Below, piece after piece: positions 9,329 to 18,515 of a stretch of DNA of 64,000 nt. Origin of the DNA: Chitinophaga rhizophila (lineage in GTDB: Bacteria > Bacteroidota > Bacteroidia > Chitinophagales > Chitinophagaceae); assembly GCF_019492185.1 (NCBI RefSeq), contig NZ_JAICCF010000004.1:868001-932000 (forward strand). The letters are read 5' to 3'. Both the position numbers and the translations under genes were made by a program. Positions within the stretch are counted from its first letter, which is position 1. Every line of letters begins with the position of its first letter. Under the pieces are notes generated by a model. It saw only the letters and a list, made by a program, of their open reading frames with translations, made no database searches and was not told where the DNA came from.

Positions 9329-11098
9329 TTATACAAAAAGACCTATCTGTCCGACGGGAGCAGGTGTCATAGCGATAATGAAATCCTCCCAGCTATCGAG
9401 TGTAAGACCAAAGCTCCGGATATCGTTCAGCTGTCTCAATGCTGCTTCCAGTTGGGATCTTTCTATAGTAGTTGCCAATGCCAGCAAATCTATGCGCATC
9501 AGCACATCTTTCGTGAAAGTGCGTTTTGCATCTGCAAAAGTGATGGATTGCAGTAGTTGTTTAGTCGTATCTGAATTAAGCAGCAATAAGGTGTATGCCG
9601 CAAACTCAAACCTGTCAAACCCAAGCATATAACAGGTATCATCCAGCATGACAGGCTTTTCGTCTTGTGGCAATACCAGTGTAAAGTGAAAGGTCTTATA
9701 GAGCCCGGATATTGCTACTTTGTACGGCTTGAATGAATAATCGCCTATGCCGAAAATAGAAAAGGGTGGCTTGTTTTTATAAATGCTGGACTTTCTGGCA
9801 CTAAATAAGTGCTGATGATCGATCAGATACTGGTAGGTTTGGGGATAATCCTGTCTGATGTAACTGGTCTCCTGCCCTACTTTCCGTTGTGTGACAATCG
9901 TATATCTCCTTGGCGTGTCCACAATGGTCGTCTTCAGATCAGAGCTTTTGAGGATACCATATACCAGCCCATCTTCCAGTTGTATTTCTTCCTTCAATCC
10001 GTTAACATAGTGCTCGTCTGCTTTTTCCAGTTCCATGATGGAGGAGCAATCATGTTTGATCCCCTGCCGCCATTCAAACGCGCTATTGCCGTCGATATGC
10101 TGCGCCTTGTGGTAGATAGCCAGGTTAGAAACGAACTTATCTCCTTCCCAGCCGAAGCTCACTCTGGCAATGTCGTTATTGTAAAAATCAAACTCTGCAC
10201 ATGCAAACGCCGGGTCAGTGTTCAACCGGCAATAAAACAAAGCTGCTTCTACCGAAACATTGAACTCTTTTTTGCTATCGATGCAATGCTTTTCAATATC
10301 TGAAATTGCATATTGTTTGGCGTATTGATCGTAGACAATATTTTTAATGACCGTGTTTTTAACAAGTAGTGCGATATGGCCACGCCCGTGCTCAAATGCG
10401 CGGATCATCATCAATGAAATATACTCGGCAATATCGAAGTTGCCTTTTCCGGTCATTGCATCCAGTCCGCTAAGATTTTTGAAATTGGACTTCTGGGGCA
10501 GGTTCTGTGAATTAAGCGTACTTAGCTTTGCGTTTGTTACCCAAGGCGGGTTGCCGATAATTAATATCTCCTGTTTACTGAATGTGCTGGCTATTGTTTC
10601 AAAATCCACGTCAAACACACTGCTGTGAATGATGGTAATGTCAGGCTTTTCAGCAGTTGGATGAGTAAGATAAAAATCGATGATATTGAACCTGGTTTCC
10701 CAAACGTAGGGCTTATAGATTTCGACACCGAAAATATGCTTTGCTTTGGGGAAATATTGCAATGCAGCCAAAATGAAATTACCTTTTCCGCAGGTAGGTT
10801 CAATGACAACATCAGGCGAGATATCTTTATTTTTCAGATGTGCCGCCACGTTGTTAGCGAGGGCCAGATTGGTCTGAAAGTCTCCATACTCAGATCTGTC
10901 AGGATCGGCATTCAGTTGCCTGGAAGGCATCAATGTTGCCCGGAGTGTATGTAAATCCTCTTCACAATCAAAAAACTGTATACACCTGAAGGTGTCATAC
11001 ATCTTTTGATTAGCATCCTCCACAGATGAAATATTTTTCAGTGCTTCGTTTAAATATAAGGCTACTTGTTGAGGAATGCTTGCTTCGAATACTGTCAT
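9329..11098 (-). CDS. DNA adenine-N6 methyltransferase of a type II restriction-modification system
   Basis: 589 residues. The SAM-binding motif I is PTCGKGNF (101-108), and the amino-methyltransferase catalytic motif is NPPW (183-186), typical of gamma-class N6-adenine methyltransferases such as the TaqI/Eco57I-like group. The long C-terminal part (about 330-589) probably holds target recognition. Its ATG overlaps the stop of the upstream endonuclease by 4 nt (ATGA), so the two are translationally coupled and form one R-M operon. It would protect host DNA at the site cut by the partner. The recognition sequence cannot be read from the protein. Confidence 0.88.
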   Translation of the reverse strand: MTVFEASIPQQVALYLNEALKNISSVEDANQKMYDTFRCIQFFDCEEDLHTLRATLMPSRQLNADPDRSEYGDFQTNLALANNVAAHLKNKDISPDVVIEPTCGKGNFILAALQYFPKAKHIFGVEIYKPYVWETRFNIIDFYLTHPTAEKPDITIIHSSVFDVDFETIASTFSKQEILIIGNPPWVTNAKLSTLNSQNLPQKSNFKNLSGLDAMTGKGNFDIAEYISLMMIRAFEHGRGHIALLVKNTVIKNIVYDQYAKQYAISDIEKHCIDSKKEFNVSVEAALFYCRLNTDPAFACAEFDFYNNDIARVSFGWEGDKFVSNLAIYHKAQHIDGNSAFEWRQGIKHDCSSIMELEKADEHYVNGLKEEIQLEDGLVYGILKSSDLKTTIVDTPRRYTIVTQRKVGQETSYIRQDYPQTYQYLIDHQHLFSARKSSIYKNKPPFSIFGIGDYSFKPYKVAISGLYKTFHFTLVLPQDEKPVMLDDTCYMLGFDRFEFAAYTLLLLNSDTTKQLLQSITFADAKRTFTKDVLMRIDLLALATTIERSQLEAALRQLNDIRSFGLTLDSWEDFIIAMTPAPVGQIGLFV

Positions 11099-11829
11099 AT
11101 TTTAGGTTTGTCGTAACTCACAATCTTTTCTACGCCGGGAGTATTCTCAGGCAGCGTAACAATACGTTGATACTGCAATCGCCACTGTAATGCGTTGGAT
11201 ATAGTCAGGTAGCCTTGTTCCGGTTTCGTCAGCAAGATCTGTTTGGCCATAAGCTCGAGTGTGATTTCATCAGCGGGAATATTTTTATCCTGCAGATAAG
11301 CAATAATATCCGCCTCGTTAGCGCCGTCTTCCACCATCTGACGCAAACGGAAAGAGGTGGTAAAGTCGGCGGTTCTTTCTTTATGAACGAAGGAGCAACT
11401 TACAAAATTCAAGGTAGACGTACGGGTACTGGCATCATCTGTTTTGTCGTAGACAAAAACGAGCAGGTTATAACCTAGTCCGAATATCTTCTGTTTTGCG
11501 TCTTTGAAAGGGCAGGAAGATTGTGGCTGTTTGATGGAAGTTACTTTGATATCCGTGAGGATATCATCAGATGGTAGGTCTATGCCTCTTGCGGAGGAGC
11601 CTATTGCTACTTCGTATTTGTCTCGCAGGTATCGCTGGAAGCGTTGCTCGATTAATGTACCTACCGCTTTGCCATCTGTAACGCCATAAAGTTCCGGGTG
11701 CTGAAATTGTGATTGCTCGAGGCAAAACTGCTTTGCCTCTTGTATCAGCTTTTCTATTGTCAGCGTCTCTTTCTGTTGCATCGTTAAATTTACAGCTTTT
11801 GTTCTGTGCATATGGACAAAATATGTCAT
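11095..11829 (-). CDS. Probable type II restriction endonuclease (PD-(D/E)xK)
   Basis: 244 residues from the first ATG; a start at residue 17 (MQQKETLTIEK, position 11781) is equally plausible. A candidate PD-(D/E)xK active site is seen as E61, then GIDLP with D84, then D93-I-K95 in the segment DILTDIKVTS. The 4-nt overlap with an N6-adenine methyltransferase strongly supports the restriction role. It would cleave unmodified foreign DNA. I do not recognise the isoschizomer family, and the assignment of the catalytic residues is inference from motif spacing. Confidence 0.75.
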   Translation of the reverse strand: MTYFVHMHRTKAVNLTMQQKETLTIEKLIQEAKQFCLEQSQFQHPELYGVTDGKAVGTLIEQRFQRYLRDKYEVAIGSSARGIDLPSDDILTDIKVTSIKQPQSSCPFKDAKQKIFGLGYNLLVFVYDKTDDASTRTSTLNFVSCSFVHKERTADFTTSFRLRQMVEDGANEADIIAYLQDKNIPADEITLELMAKQILLTKPEQGYLTISNALQWRLQYQRIVTLPENTPGVEKIVSYDKPKI

Positions 11830-12288
11830 ACGGACGGACGGATATTTCCGGGTAAGATGTCCGCGAAGGTATCATCCTGTCAGCTATTCTGGATAAAGTT
11901 ACGAAGCAATGGGAAGGGAAAAAAGCTGATTCCACATAACTTATTAACAATCAGATGATCTCGCATAAAAATATTCCATCTTTCTGGAATGATTAACCTG
12001 ACCGGCTGTCTACCGCGTCACTTTTTCCGTGGACGTAGGCCATTCCGCCTACTAGTCCCGGTTATATCTTCAAATGATCCCGTCGTCAAAAGGGCACTTT
12101 AAGGTCACTTCAATATCCCGGGGATATTGAAGTGACCTTAAAGTGCCCTTTTGGTGCAGGTAATGTATAAGACATTAGTAAAGTATCCATGGGGTAATTT
12201 GCCAGATTACTTGATAACGGGGAGAACTGGCTGAGCACAGGGATGGTCTTGGGTAGATATATGATTATTTGCTATATCAAGACAAATA
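11830..12288. other. Intergenic region with a long palindrome
   Basis: 459 nt between the start of the endonuclease gene and the end of the zinc-ribbon gene, both on the minus strand. Apart from the 67-bp palindrome at 12087-12153, no coding signal was seen. Confidence 0.6.
12087..12153. repeat. 67-bp near-perfect palindrome (33-bp arms, 1-nt centre)
   Basis: Arm 12087-12119 (starting CAAAAGGGCACTTTAAGG) is the exact reverse complement of 12121-12153, with a single G between. Arms ending in AAAA/TTTT make it usable as a bidirectional terminator for the upstream zinc-ribbon gene. Its length and zero-mismatch pairing exceed what terminators normally show, so a mobile palindromic element or an assembly artefact should also be considered. 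Confidence 0.85.
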
Positions 12289-12633
12289 TCAGGCTTCCTG
12301 AACGACATACTCGGACGTTCCTTCATCCAAATAGCAGGTGATATCTTCGATTGGTAAAATGTTGGTTATCAAATCATTTATAACATACAGATCGAACTCC
12401 TCGTCCACATTGACTTGTCCGCATATAGGACAAAGCTCAACTTCCAGGATACCGTATACTTTGACCTTCTTTGCGTCCGGACTACCGATCTGGTTACCGC
12501 CCCACATGATACTATCTCCTACGCGAAATTCCCGGAAGGAAACATTCCCGTATTTGAACTGTATACGACCTTCATACTGTTTTTTACAAACAGAACAGGT
12601 TACATCTGCTAATAATATATTAAAGGAGCCCAA
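12289..12633 (-). CDS. Small zinc-ribbon-like protein of unknown function
   Basis: 114 residues with two CxxC pairs, C13-x-x-C16 and C68-x-x-C71 (LCPIC), the spacing of a structural zinc ribbon. The acidic C-terminal third has no recognised motif. No signal peptide or membrane segment is visible. It stands alone on the minus strand with the long palindrome about 135 nt past its stop. I do not recognise the family; metal binding is inferred from the cysteines. Confidence 0.65.
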   Translation of the reverse strand: MGSFNILLADVTCSVCKKQYEGRIQFKYGNVSFREFRVGDSIMWGGNQIGSPDAKKVKVYGILEVELCPICGQVNVDEEFDLYVINDLITNILPIEDITCYLDEGTSEYVVQEA

Positions 12634-12694
12634 GAGAATTAATTAACTAAGTTATTAGTGGACGCGGCACTGCTGCGAATAGCCAAAGAAGGTG

Positions 12695-13105
12695 CTAACT
12701 GATGGCACACCAGGATTTGAAGAGATCACGAAGCTGTTGCGTCAGCGCGCCAAATTCATGTTGTTTGGCTATTACCTCATCTACGTAAGGCTTAAGATCT
12801 TCGTCAACGATATCTTCAGCCATTGAAGAGCTGCTGATTAGGATAAACGGAATCTGTTTAGCTTCAAACTGCGGATGACTGAGAAGCTGCCGGCGAAACT
12901 CAAGACCGGTGGTCTTGGGCATCATCAGATCACAAAGGATCAGGCATGGCGTGTCTGTCGTTGTTGTCAGGTATTCTATTGCCTTTGAAGGCTCACTGAA
13001 TACATGGTAACATTTGAACAGACCTAAATCATCCAATGCCTCCTGCATAATCATTTGGTCATCGATATCATCTTCAATAATAATTAATGGTCGGTATTGA
13101 TCCAT
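12695..13105 (-). CDS. Stand-alone receiver-domain response regulator
   Basis: 136 residues consisting only of a receiver domain: acidic pocket E11-D12-D13, phospho-acceptor D59 (LILCDLMMPK), conserved Lys K114 (VIAKQHEF). It has no output domain and would act by protein-protein contact, typically with a histidine kinase or phosphorelay. It lies 94 nt downstream of a second receiver of the same design, which suggests a duplicated pair. No kinase gene is close by. Confidence 0.88.
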   Translation of the reverse strand: MDQYRPLIIIEDDIDDQMIMQEALDDLGLFKCYHVFSEPSKAIEYLTTTTDTPCLILCDLMMPKTTGLEFRRQLLSHPQFEAKQIPFILISSSSMAEDIVDEDLKPYVDEVIAKQHEFGALTQQLRDLFKSWCAIS

Positions 13106-13199
13106 GAGCGCCTACTAATCTTTAAATTGAAATGCGGGAGAACCTGTAAACCCAGGATGAACTAGTGTATAAGCAAGCACATCAGCCCGCTTAATAACA

Positions 13200-13622
13200 C
13201 TAATGTAGAAAGAATGGCTCTGAGTGAAGCCAGTACTGAATGATGGCCTGCAACTGCCGGAAGGTAGACTTATAGTCCAGCTGTTTCACAAAAAACCCTT
13301 GCACCTGCAGCTCGTGGGCCTTGTTGATGGTCTCAGGAGATGCTGTTGTCGTCAGAAATACAAAAGGTATGGTACGCTTATGCAGTTCCTTCATACCCAA
13401 CATCTGGATACGAAACTCTATACCGTTCACCATTGGCATATTAATATCACAAATTATCAGAACGGGTCTGTCGGTAGTTTCCACAAGGTAATTCAGTGCA
13501 TCGCTGGAATAAGCAAACGTTTTGACTTCCAGGCGCTCATCCAGATCTTTAAGTGCTTCCTCAATCAACAGGCGGTCATCTGCATCATCGTCCACAATAA
13601 TAATCAACCCATTTTCTAGCAT
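13200..13622 (-). CDS. Stand-alone receiver-domain response regulator
   Basis: 140 residues, receiver domain only: D11-D12-D13 pocket, phospho-acceptor D59 (LIICDINMPM), conserved Lys K113 (FFVKQLDY). Paralogous to the adjoining 12695-13105 product, both with the D59 loop and the same length. It is likely a phosphorylation-dependent partner protein in a two-component pathway encoded elsewhere. Both genes lie on the minus strand and could be one transcript. Confidence 0.88.
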   Translation of the reverse strand: MLENGLIIIVDDDADDRLLIEEALKDLDERLEVKTFAYSSDALNYLVETTDRPVLIICDINMPMVNGIEFRIQMLGMKELHKRTIPFVFLTTTASPETINKAHELQVQGFFVKQLDYKSTFRQLQAIIQYWLHSEPFFLH

Positions 13623-14034
13623 AAATCTCGATTGGTTTCAGTTGGCTCTATCCACCTTAATAGATGATTTCATATGTATACACCGTTTATTAAGTGCAGC
13701 AGAAAGTTCATCTATTTTAATGAAACATCATTTTTAAGGAGACGCAAATATACGAGCAGATATTTGTGTTAACATAAATTAAGGGTTAATATTTTAAACT
13801 TTTTAGGTATTTGGTTGAGGGGATTAAACGGTATATCAGGGGTCGGATATGTCAGGGAGGTTTAATATTAGAGTAAATGGCGATGGGAAGTGAAATGCTT
13901 CAAGATAAGTTACCCCGAAGCATTTCTGTCATATGATGTAAGAGAACTTGCTTATCCATATGAATAAAAGACTCAAACATGATTTTACTAAATAAAGTAG
14001 TGTCCTGAGTGGTCAGAGTTTTGAGTCTGCGATG
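13623..14034. other. Intergenic region
   Basis: 412 nt of AT-rich sequence upstream of the receiver gene and downstream of the lipoprotein gene, both minus-strand. I see no ORF or strong hairpin. It presumably contains the receiver promoter. Confidence 0.5.
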
Positions 14035-14721
14035 CTAACTTCTCAATGCCGCTACAAGTTTATTAGCGGCGTCTTTGAAAAAGGTTTCCATTTCATATTG
14101 GGAAACTGCTTGATAAGGCTGCCTCTTCCCATTATTTTTCGTATAGAATTTCGGACCTCTTTTTCCTTCTTCAACCTGACAACCGTTCTGACAGGGCACA
14201 TATTGAAAGTTGTAATTTCCTGCAAATTCGTTGTTCTTAATAAGGATGACTTTAAAATCCACTTTGTATCCTCTGGCCGCAATGTCACCTTTCTTAAATA
14301 GCTTCTTTTTTCCGCTACTAGTATAATACTCATTTGTGCTGTAGATAACGTTGGTCTCCAGATTAGTTAATTCCAGAATAATATCAGTGTCCGTGCTATT
14401 CTTCAGCTCTGTGTAATCAATTTTCTCACCTGTTTTTTTTACAATCTCATTAAATAGCGCCCTATCTCTGACAGTAAAATTCTCTTTGAGCAATTCCTTC
14501 TCAATTATGTTGTAGACATATATGTTTGCATCCTCTTCCGTGGCGTTTGACTTGGAGTTTGGCACTCTCAGAACAATTTTTGGTTTAGGGTTTTGTCTAA
14601 GAAATTCCCTTAGATTGCTCGTAGAAATTGTGTCTGAAGGCGGTCGCTGAAAAGAAACAAATTTCGATGATGAACAACTGATAGTTAGCATTATGAGTGC
14701 TAGAAAACAAAAAGATCTCAT
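14035..14721 (-). CDS. Lipoprotein of unknown function
   Basis: 228 residues. The N-terminus is a lipoprotein signal (hydrophobic 4-15, lipobox around ISC with Cys16). The middle (about 70-140) contains a segment of the type RDRALFNEIVKKTG followed by IDIILELTNLE-like text, which resembles the CsgG/curli-assembly-type periplasmic fold found in many Bacteroidota lipoproteins; this resemblance is weak. It lies 89 nt downstream of the DUF262 gene on the same strand, but nothing ties the two functionally. Confidence 0.7.
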   Translation of the reverse strand: MRSFCFLALIMLTISCSSSKFVSFQRPPSDTISTSNLREFLRQNPKPKIVLRVPNSKSNATEEDANIYVYNIIEKELLKENFTVRDRALFNEIVKKTGEKIDYTELKNSTDTDIILELTNLETNVIYSTNEYYTSSGKKKLFKKGDIAARGYKVDFKVILIKNNEFAGNYNFQYVPCQNGCQVEEGKRGPKFYTKNNGKRQPYQAVSQYEMETFFKDAANKLVAALRS

Positions 14722-14810
14722 TTTTTGGGGGATTTATATTAATGGAACGATATGTTAACTAATGCTGTGTATCGCTATCAAATGGGATAAATTACACTGC
14801 ATTACACAAA

Positions 14811-16427
14811 CTAATTGATACTCCATATTTCGCCGGCCAGCTTTAGCAGCTTCTTATGTCTTTCTTCCAAAACAAGTTTGGTATAGTCTTCGATTCCGCA
14901 AACTTCTTTAGTGAGATCGAAGGATACCAATCTATTCTTGCTGTTGTATATTTCTTTTTTCTTTGCGAAAGAATAATTTTGGGCAGCTGAATTTTTCCTG
15001 CCACTCAGCAAAGTTAAATTGCCTAGTTTATGAATAAGATTTTTATGTTCTATTTCAGAGAACCTCTCCTGCCAATACTGATCTGATAGTTTCTGAGGAA
15101 GAATGTGTTCAATAGAAATAGTTCCCTCATATGTTTTGGTAACGGATGTATCCTGTAACTCCTGCTCAAGTCTTAAGAGTATCGCAGTAGCATATTGTGC
15201 TCCATAAACGTCAGCGGAGATAAAATTCAAAAACTCTTCGTTGTTAGCATATTCCTTAATTTTATCGATGATCTCCTTTACGGTGCCGCCTCTATTAATT
15301 AGGTTTATGACGTTGTAATAAACAGTATTCCGTTGCGTTTTCCCTAATCGTCTCACCCAGTTCTGGTAAGTGACCCGTTCCAGATACTGAAGGAAATTAT
15401 TCAGTTCCTTTGTATCTGTTATGTATTTCATAAAGCAGAGCAATGGTGGGATCCATTCATCATGACTTACCCGGTGCAGGGATGAAAGTATTCTCCGGGT
15501 AAAAGCATCGTCAAATTTATTCTCTTTTATTCTGTTATATTTCTTAGCTGAACTAATTAGCTGATTGAGGAAGGTGATTGAATCAGACTCAAAAGTATCC
15601 AGGTAATTCTCATACTCTTTATTAAGATCAACACGTTGCCTATCGCCGGTGATAGAAGTTCTATAATGGCTAAAAAAGACATCCAGATTTGGGATAGATA
15701 TTAGTTCTTCTAACTCATCCCATTTATCTTTGATCTGTTCATGATCCTGGTCAACAGGCGTGATTGCAAAAAGCTTATTCTTAATCAAGTCAGCATTAGA
15801 CAATGACATTCCACGAGCATTGAGCACATTGAACAATCGATAAGCAGATTGGAAGTTCTCAGTTTTCACAAACACAACGTAGATATTCTCCAGCAGATAG
15901 TTGGCATAAAAGCATAACTTCTTCTGATCAAAATGCTGCAGGTGCTTTTCGACAATTAAAGAGTTGGTCAAAAACCTTAATTGGGTAACTGGGAGGTCTG
16001 ATTTGTCAACTATTGGCTTACCTGCAAGGATATGATCAATAAAAAATTGTTTATCCTGATCTCTTACGTAGAGTCTTGGCTTCTCGGGAGCACCAGTAAG
16101 TGCATTTATAGGCATAATCCTTCCTTGAAGAGACTGTTTTGCATCTGACGAGATAATTAGATCCCTTAATTTGGCAAGAATGATCACCAGCGTGGTAAGC
16201 CTTTGTTGACCGTCTGTTATTTCAAACCGATGGTCTCTTTCTTTCTCAATGGCGATAATTGATCCGATAAAGTATTCACTATCTTCCGCTTCAAATGCTT
16301 CGAGCGTGTCATTGATAAGATCCTGAGTATTTGATTCGACCCATGAATATGGTCTTTGGTAACTGGGGATTTCGTATGTCTTAGTACCTGTAAATACCGA
16401 GGACAATTTACATTCTTCAGCTTTCAT
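14811..16427 (-). CDS. DUF262/DUF1524 protein (GmrSD-like restriction enzyme)
   Basis: 538 residues. The N-terminal DUF262 part shows IPSYQRPYSW (about 20-29) and the nucleotide-handling motif DGQQRLTTL (72-80). The C-terminal DUF1524 part shows an HNH-type nuclease signature, EHILPQ followed by HKLGNLTLLSG and a conserved Asn. GmrSD/BrxU/SspE-family proteins with this architecture cut modified (glucosylated or phosphorothioated) DNA in an NTP-stimulated manner. Here both halves are fused in one protein. No BREX, Dnd or Ssp genes are adjacent, so it is probably a stand-alone type IV-like defence gene. Substrate is inferred from the family only. Confidence 0.88.
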   Translation of the reverse strand: MKAEECKLSSVFTGTKTYEIPSYQRPYSWVESNTQDLINDTLEAFEAEDSEYFIGSIIAIEKERDHRFEITDGQQRLTTLVIILAKLRDLIISSDAKQSLQGRIMPINALTGAPEKPRLYVRDQDKQFFIDHILAGKPIVDKSDLPVTQLRFLTNSLIVEKHLQHFDQKKLCFYANYLLENIYVVFVKTENFQSAYRLFNVLNARGMSLSNADLIKNKLFAITPVDQDHEQIKDKWDELEELISIPNLDVFFSHYRTSITGDRQRVDLNKEYENYLDTFESDSITFLNQLISSAKKYNRIKENKFDDAFTRRILSSLHRVSHDEWIPPLLCFMKYITDTKELNNFLQYLERVTYQNWVRRLGKTQRNTVYYNVINLINRGGTVKEIIDKIKEYANNEEFLNFISADVYGAQYATAILLRLEQELQDTSVTKTYEGTISIEHILPQKLSDQYWQERFSEIEHKNLIHKLGNLTLLSGRKNSAAQNYSFAKKKEIYNSKNRLVSFDLTKEVCGIEDYTKLVLEERHKKLLKLAGEIWSIN

Positions 16428-17016
16428 TGTAATAGAGATTAATAAGACTTTAAGTAAACAACGATACCAAGTTATAAGAATGATTAATCATTTATGTTAA
16501 TACCATGTTAATGATGATAACTTTATGATCCAATGAATAGCGAGAGAATGTGAGAGTAATTTTCAACCTGAAAGCTGAGAGAAAGAAACAATTTTACGGG
16601 TAGGTTATTGGTTACAGACAATAGATATAGGATGGTACGCCGATATCCGTTATTTCCAACAGCAGCGTAAAAAGTGAGCGCATTACAATATGCGAGACGA
16701 GTTGCAAAGGATATTGCGAGTATTCGGAGTAAGCAGTATAAGGTTGCATTTTTTTAATTTATACTATTTTTGAGTTGACAAAACGGTCAGTGATTGTGGA
16801 TATTATCATATTTGTTACAGCCAGAGAATAGCCAAGGCGAAGAATTTTGGTTATAGATCAGGTGGGATGTCATGAATGGAATCATTGTCTTAAATGATTT
16901 CGACAATTTACCAGCGTGCATGTTTCTCCTTTCGCATGAAATAAATGTAACTTAATATGCTAGGTATGACCAATAATTGGCTTTAATATAATGTAAACTC
17001 GCAAGAACATGTATTT
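16428..17016. other. Intergenic region with a candidate promoter
   Basis: 589 nt between the divergent DUF262 and methyltransferase genes. A candidate promoter (16744-16772) is the only element I can support. No coding frame of interest was found. Confidence 0.5.
16744..16772 (+). promoter_or_regulatory. Candidate Bacteroidota promoter
   Basis: TTG at 16744-16746 and TATTTTTG at 16765-16772, separated by 18 nt, fit the -33/-7 pattern of Bacteroidota housekeeping promoters. It reads towards the methyltransferase gene, but about 245 nt upstream of its start, so the transcript would have a long leader. Confidence 0.35.
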
Positions 17017-17757
17017 ATGAAAGATAATTTCTCCTCGCAGTCAGATAAATATGCACAGTACCGGCCAACCTATCCACAGGAACTTTTTGGTTATCTCGAC
17101 GCGGTCATTCAACATAAACATAGTGCCTGGGATTGTGGAACCGGCAATGGACAAATTGCCTATGAATTGGCGAAAACATTCGATCAAGTTTTTGCAACTG
17201 ACATCAGTCAGTCACAAATAGATAATGCCGCGAAGTCAGATAACATCACCTATTTGGTTCAGCCAGCAGAAAGCACCAGTTTCCCAAACAAAACGTTCGA
17301 CCTGATTACCATCGCCCAAGCTATTCATTGGTTTAATTTTGAACAGTTCTATCAGGAAGTTAGACGTACAGCGAAAGATCATGCATTCATCTGCGTAATT
17401 GGCTATGGAAGACTGCAAATATCGGAAGAAATTGATGCGATTATAACAAACTTCTACACAAATGTAATTGAAAAGTACTGGGACAAAGAACGTCGGTATG
17501 TCGATGAGGATTACCAAACAATTCCATTTCCTTTCAAGGAAATCAAGACACCTCAATTTGTAAACATCCAGCAATGGACTTTAGAACATTTGATTGGATA
17601 CCTGAATACCTGGTCAGCGGTTAAACATTTCATTAAGGAGCAGGGTATTAATCCCGTGGATGACTTAAAGAGATTACTCCAACCATTCTGGCAAGATGCC
17701 GAAGCTAAAGCAGTTCGTTTTCCAATACTGCTGCGATTAGGACAAATAAACGGGTAA
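17017..17757 (+). CDS. Class I SAM-dependent methyltransferase
   Basis: 246 residues. Motif I is AWDCGTGNGQIAYELA (about 38-53), followed by an acidic residue at the end of strand 2 (FATDIS) and the post-I segment DLITIAQAIHWF (about 94-105). This is the small-molecule UbiE/trans-aconitate methyltransferase-like fold. The substrate is unknown. The acetyltransferase gene follows 77 nt downstream on the same strand, so co-transcription is possible. Confidence 0.85.
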   Translation: MKDNFSSQSDKYAQYRPTYPQELFGYLDAVIQHKHSAWDCGTGNGQIAYELAKTFDQVFATDISQSQIDNAAKSDNITYLVQPAESTSFPNKTFDLITIAQAIHWFNFEQFYQEVRRTAKDHAFICVIGYGRLQISEEIDAIITNFYTNVIEKYWDKERRYVDEDYQTIPFPFKEIKTPQFVNIQQWTLEHLIGYLNTWSAVKHFIKEQGINPVDDLKRLLQPFWQDAEAKAVRFPILLRLGQING

Positions 17758-17834
17758 CAGGAACCATACACCAAATTACTGCAGATTGTATCAATTTCAA
17801 CTTACTTAAGACCAAAACAGCAAGTATCATCATC

Positions 17835-18296
17835 ATGGAAAACCTTACATTCAGAAGAGCGACAGAAAACGACTTACCTGATATAGTGAATATGTTGGCC
17901 GATGACCACCTGGGTGAGACAAGAGAGAAGGTGACAGCAGATGTCCGAGAGCTTTATATAAAAGCTTTCGAGATCATTGACGCTGACAAAAATCAGGAAC
18001 TAACTGTTGTAGAGACAAATGGCAAATCAGTGGCCACTTTTCATCTGACCTTTATACAATACTTAACCCATCAGGGCGGACTAAGGGCACAAATCGAAGC
18101 TGTTAGAACCAAATCAGATTACCGGGGTAAAGGAATCGGAAAAAAGATATTTGAATACGTTATAAACAGAGCAAAGGAAAAAGGTTGCATACTACTGCAG
18201 CTTACATCAGACAAACAACGACCAGATGCGATCAGATTCTATGAGGACGTTGGATTCAAGGCTACACATGAAGGTATGAAGCTTAAGCTTGATTAG
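17835..18296 (+). CDS. GNAT-family N-acetyltransferase
   Basis: 153 residues. The acetyl-CoA pyrophosphate-binding loop is RGKGIGKKIFEYVINRA (about 97-113), and the C-terminal strand LLQLTSDKQRPDAIRFYEDV matches the GNAT core. It transfers an acetyl group from acetyl-CoA to an amine; the acceptor is not predictable. The length is normal for a single GNAT domain. Confidence 0.88.
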   Translation: MENLTFRRATENDLPDIVNMLADDHLGETREKVTADVRELYIKAFEIIDADKNQELTVVETNGKSVATFHLTFIQYLTHQGGLRAQIEAVRTKSDYRGKGIGKKIFEYVINRAKEKGCILLQLTSDKQRPDAIRFYEDVGFKATHEGMKLKLD

Positions 18297-18458
18297 GTGG
18301 ATATTCATGCTTAGCTTGAAATTATGGAATGACATCTATTCGATTGTCGCACTGCTACTACTAGCTCATGCCATAAAAAGAGAATGTATCAAAAATAAAC
18401 GAACGTTCTCAGAATTGCTTAAATGACTACCTGATTCCATCACGTACCCAAATAAAAA

Positions 18459-18488
18459 GAGGCTGCTCATTACTTTTGAGACAGCCTC
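18459..18488 (-). terminator. Rho-independent terminator of the nhaA gene
   Basis: GAGGCTG at 18459-18465 pairs with CAGCCTC at 18482-18488. On the minus strand the stem is followed by TTTTTATTT, 28 nt past the nhaA stop codon. Confidence 0.75.
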
Positions 18489-18515
18489 CTATATAGCATC
18501 ATCTTTATCAATACA

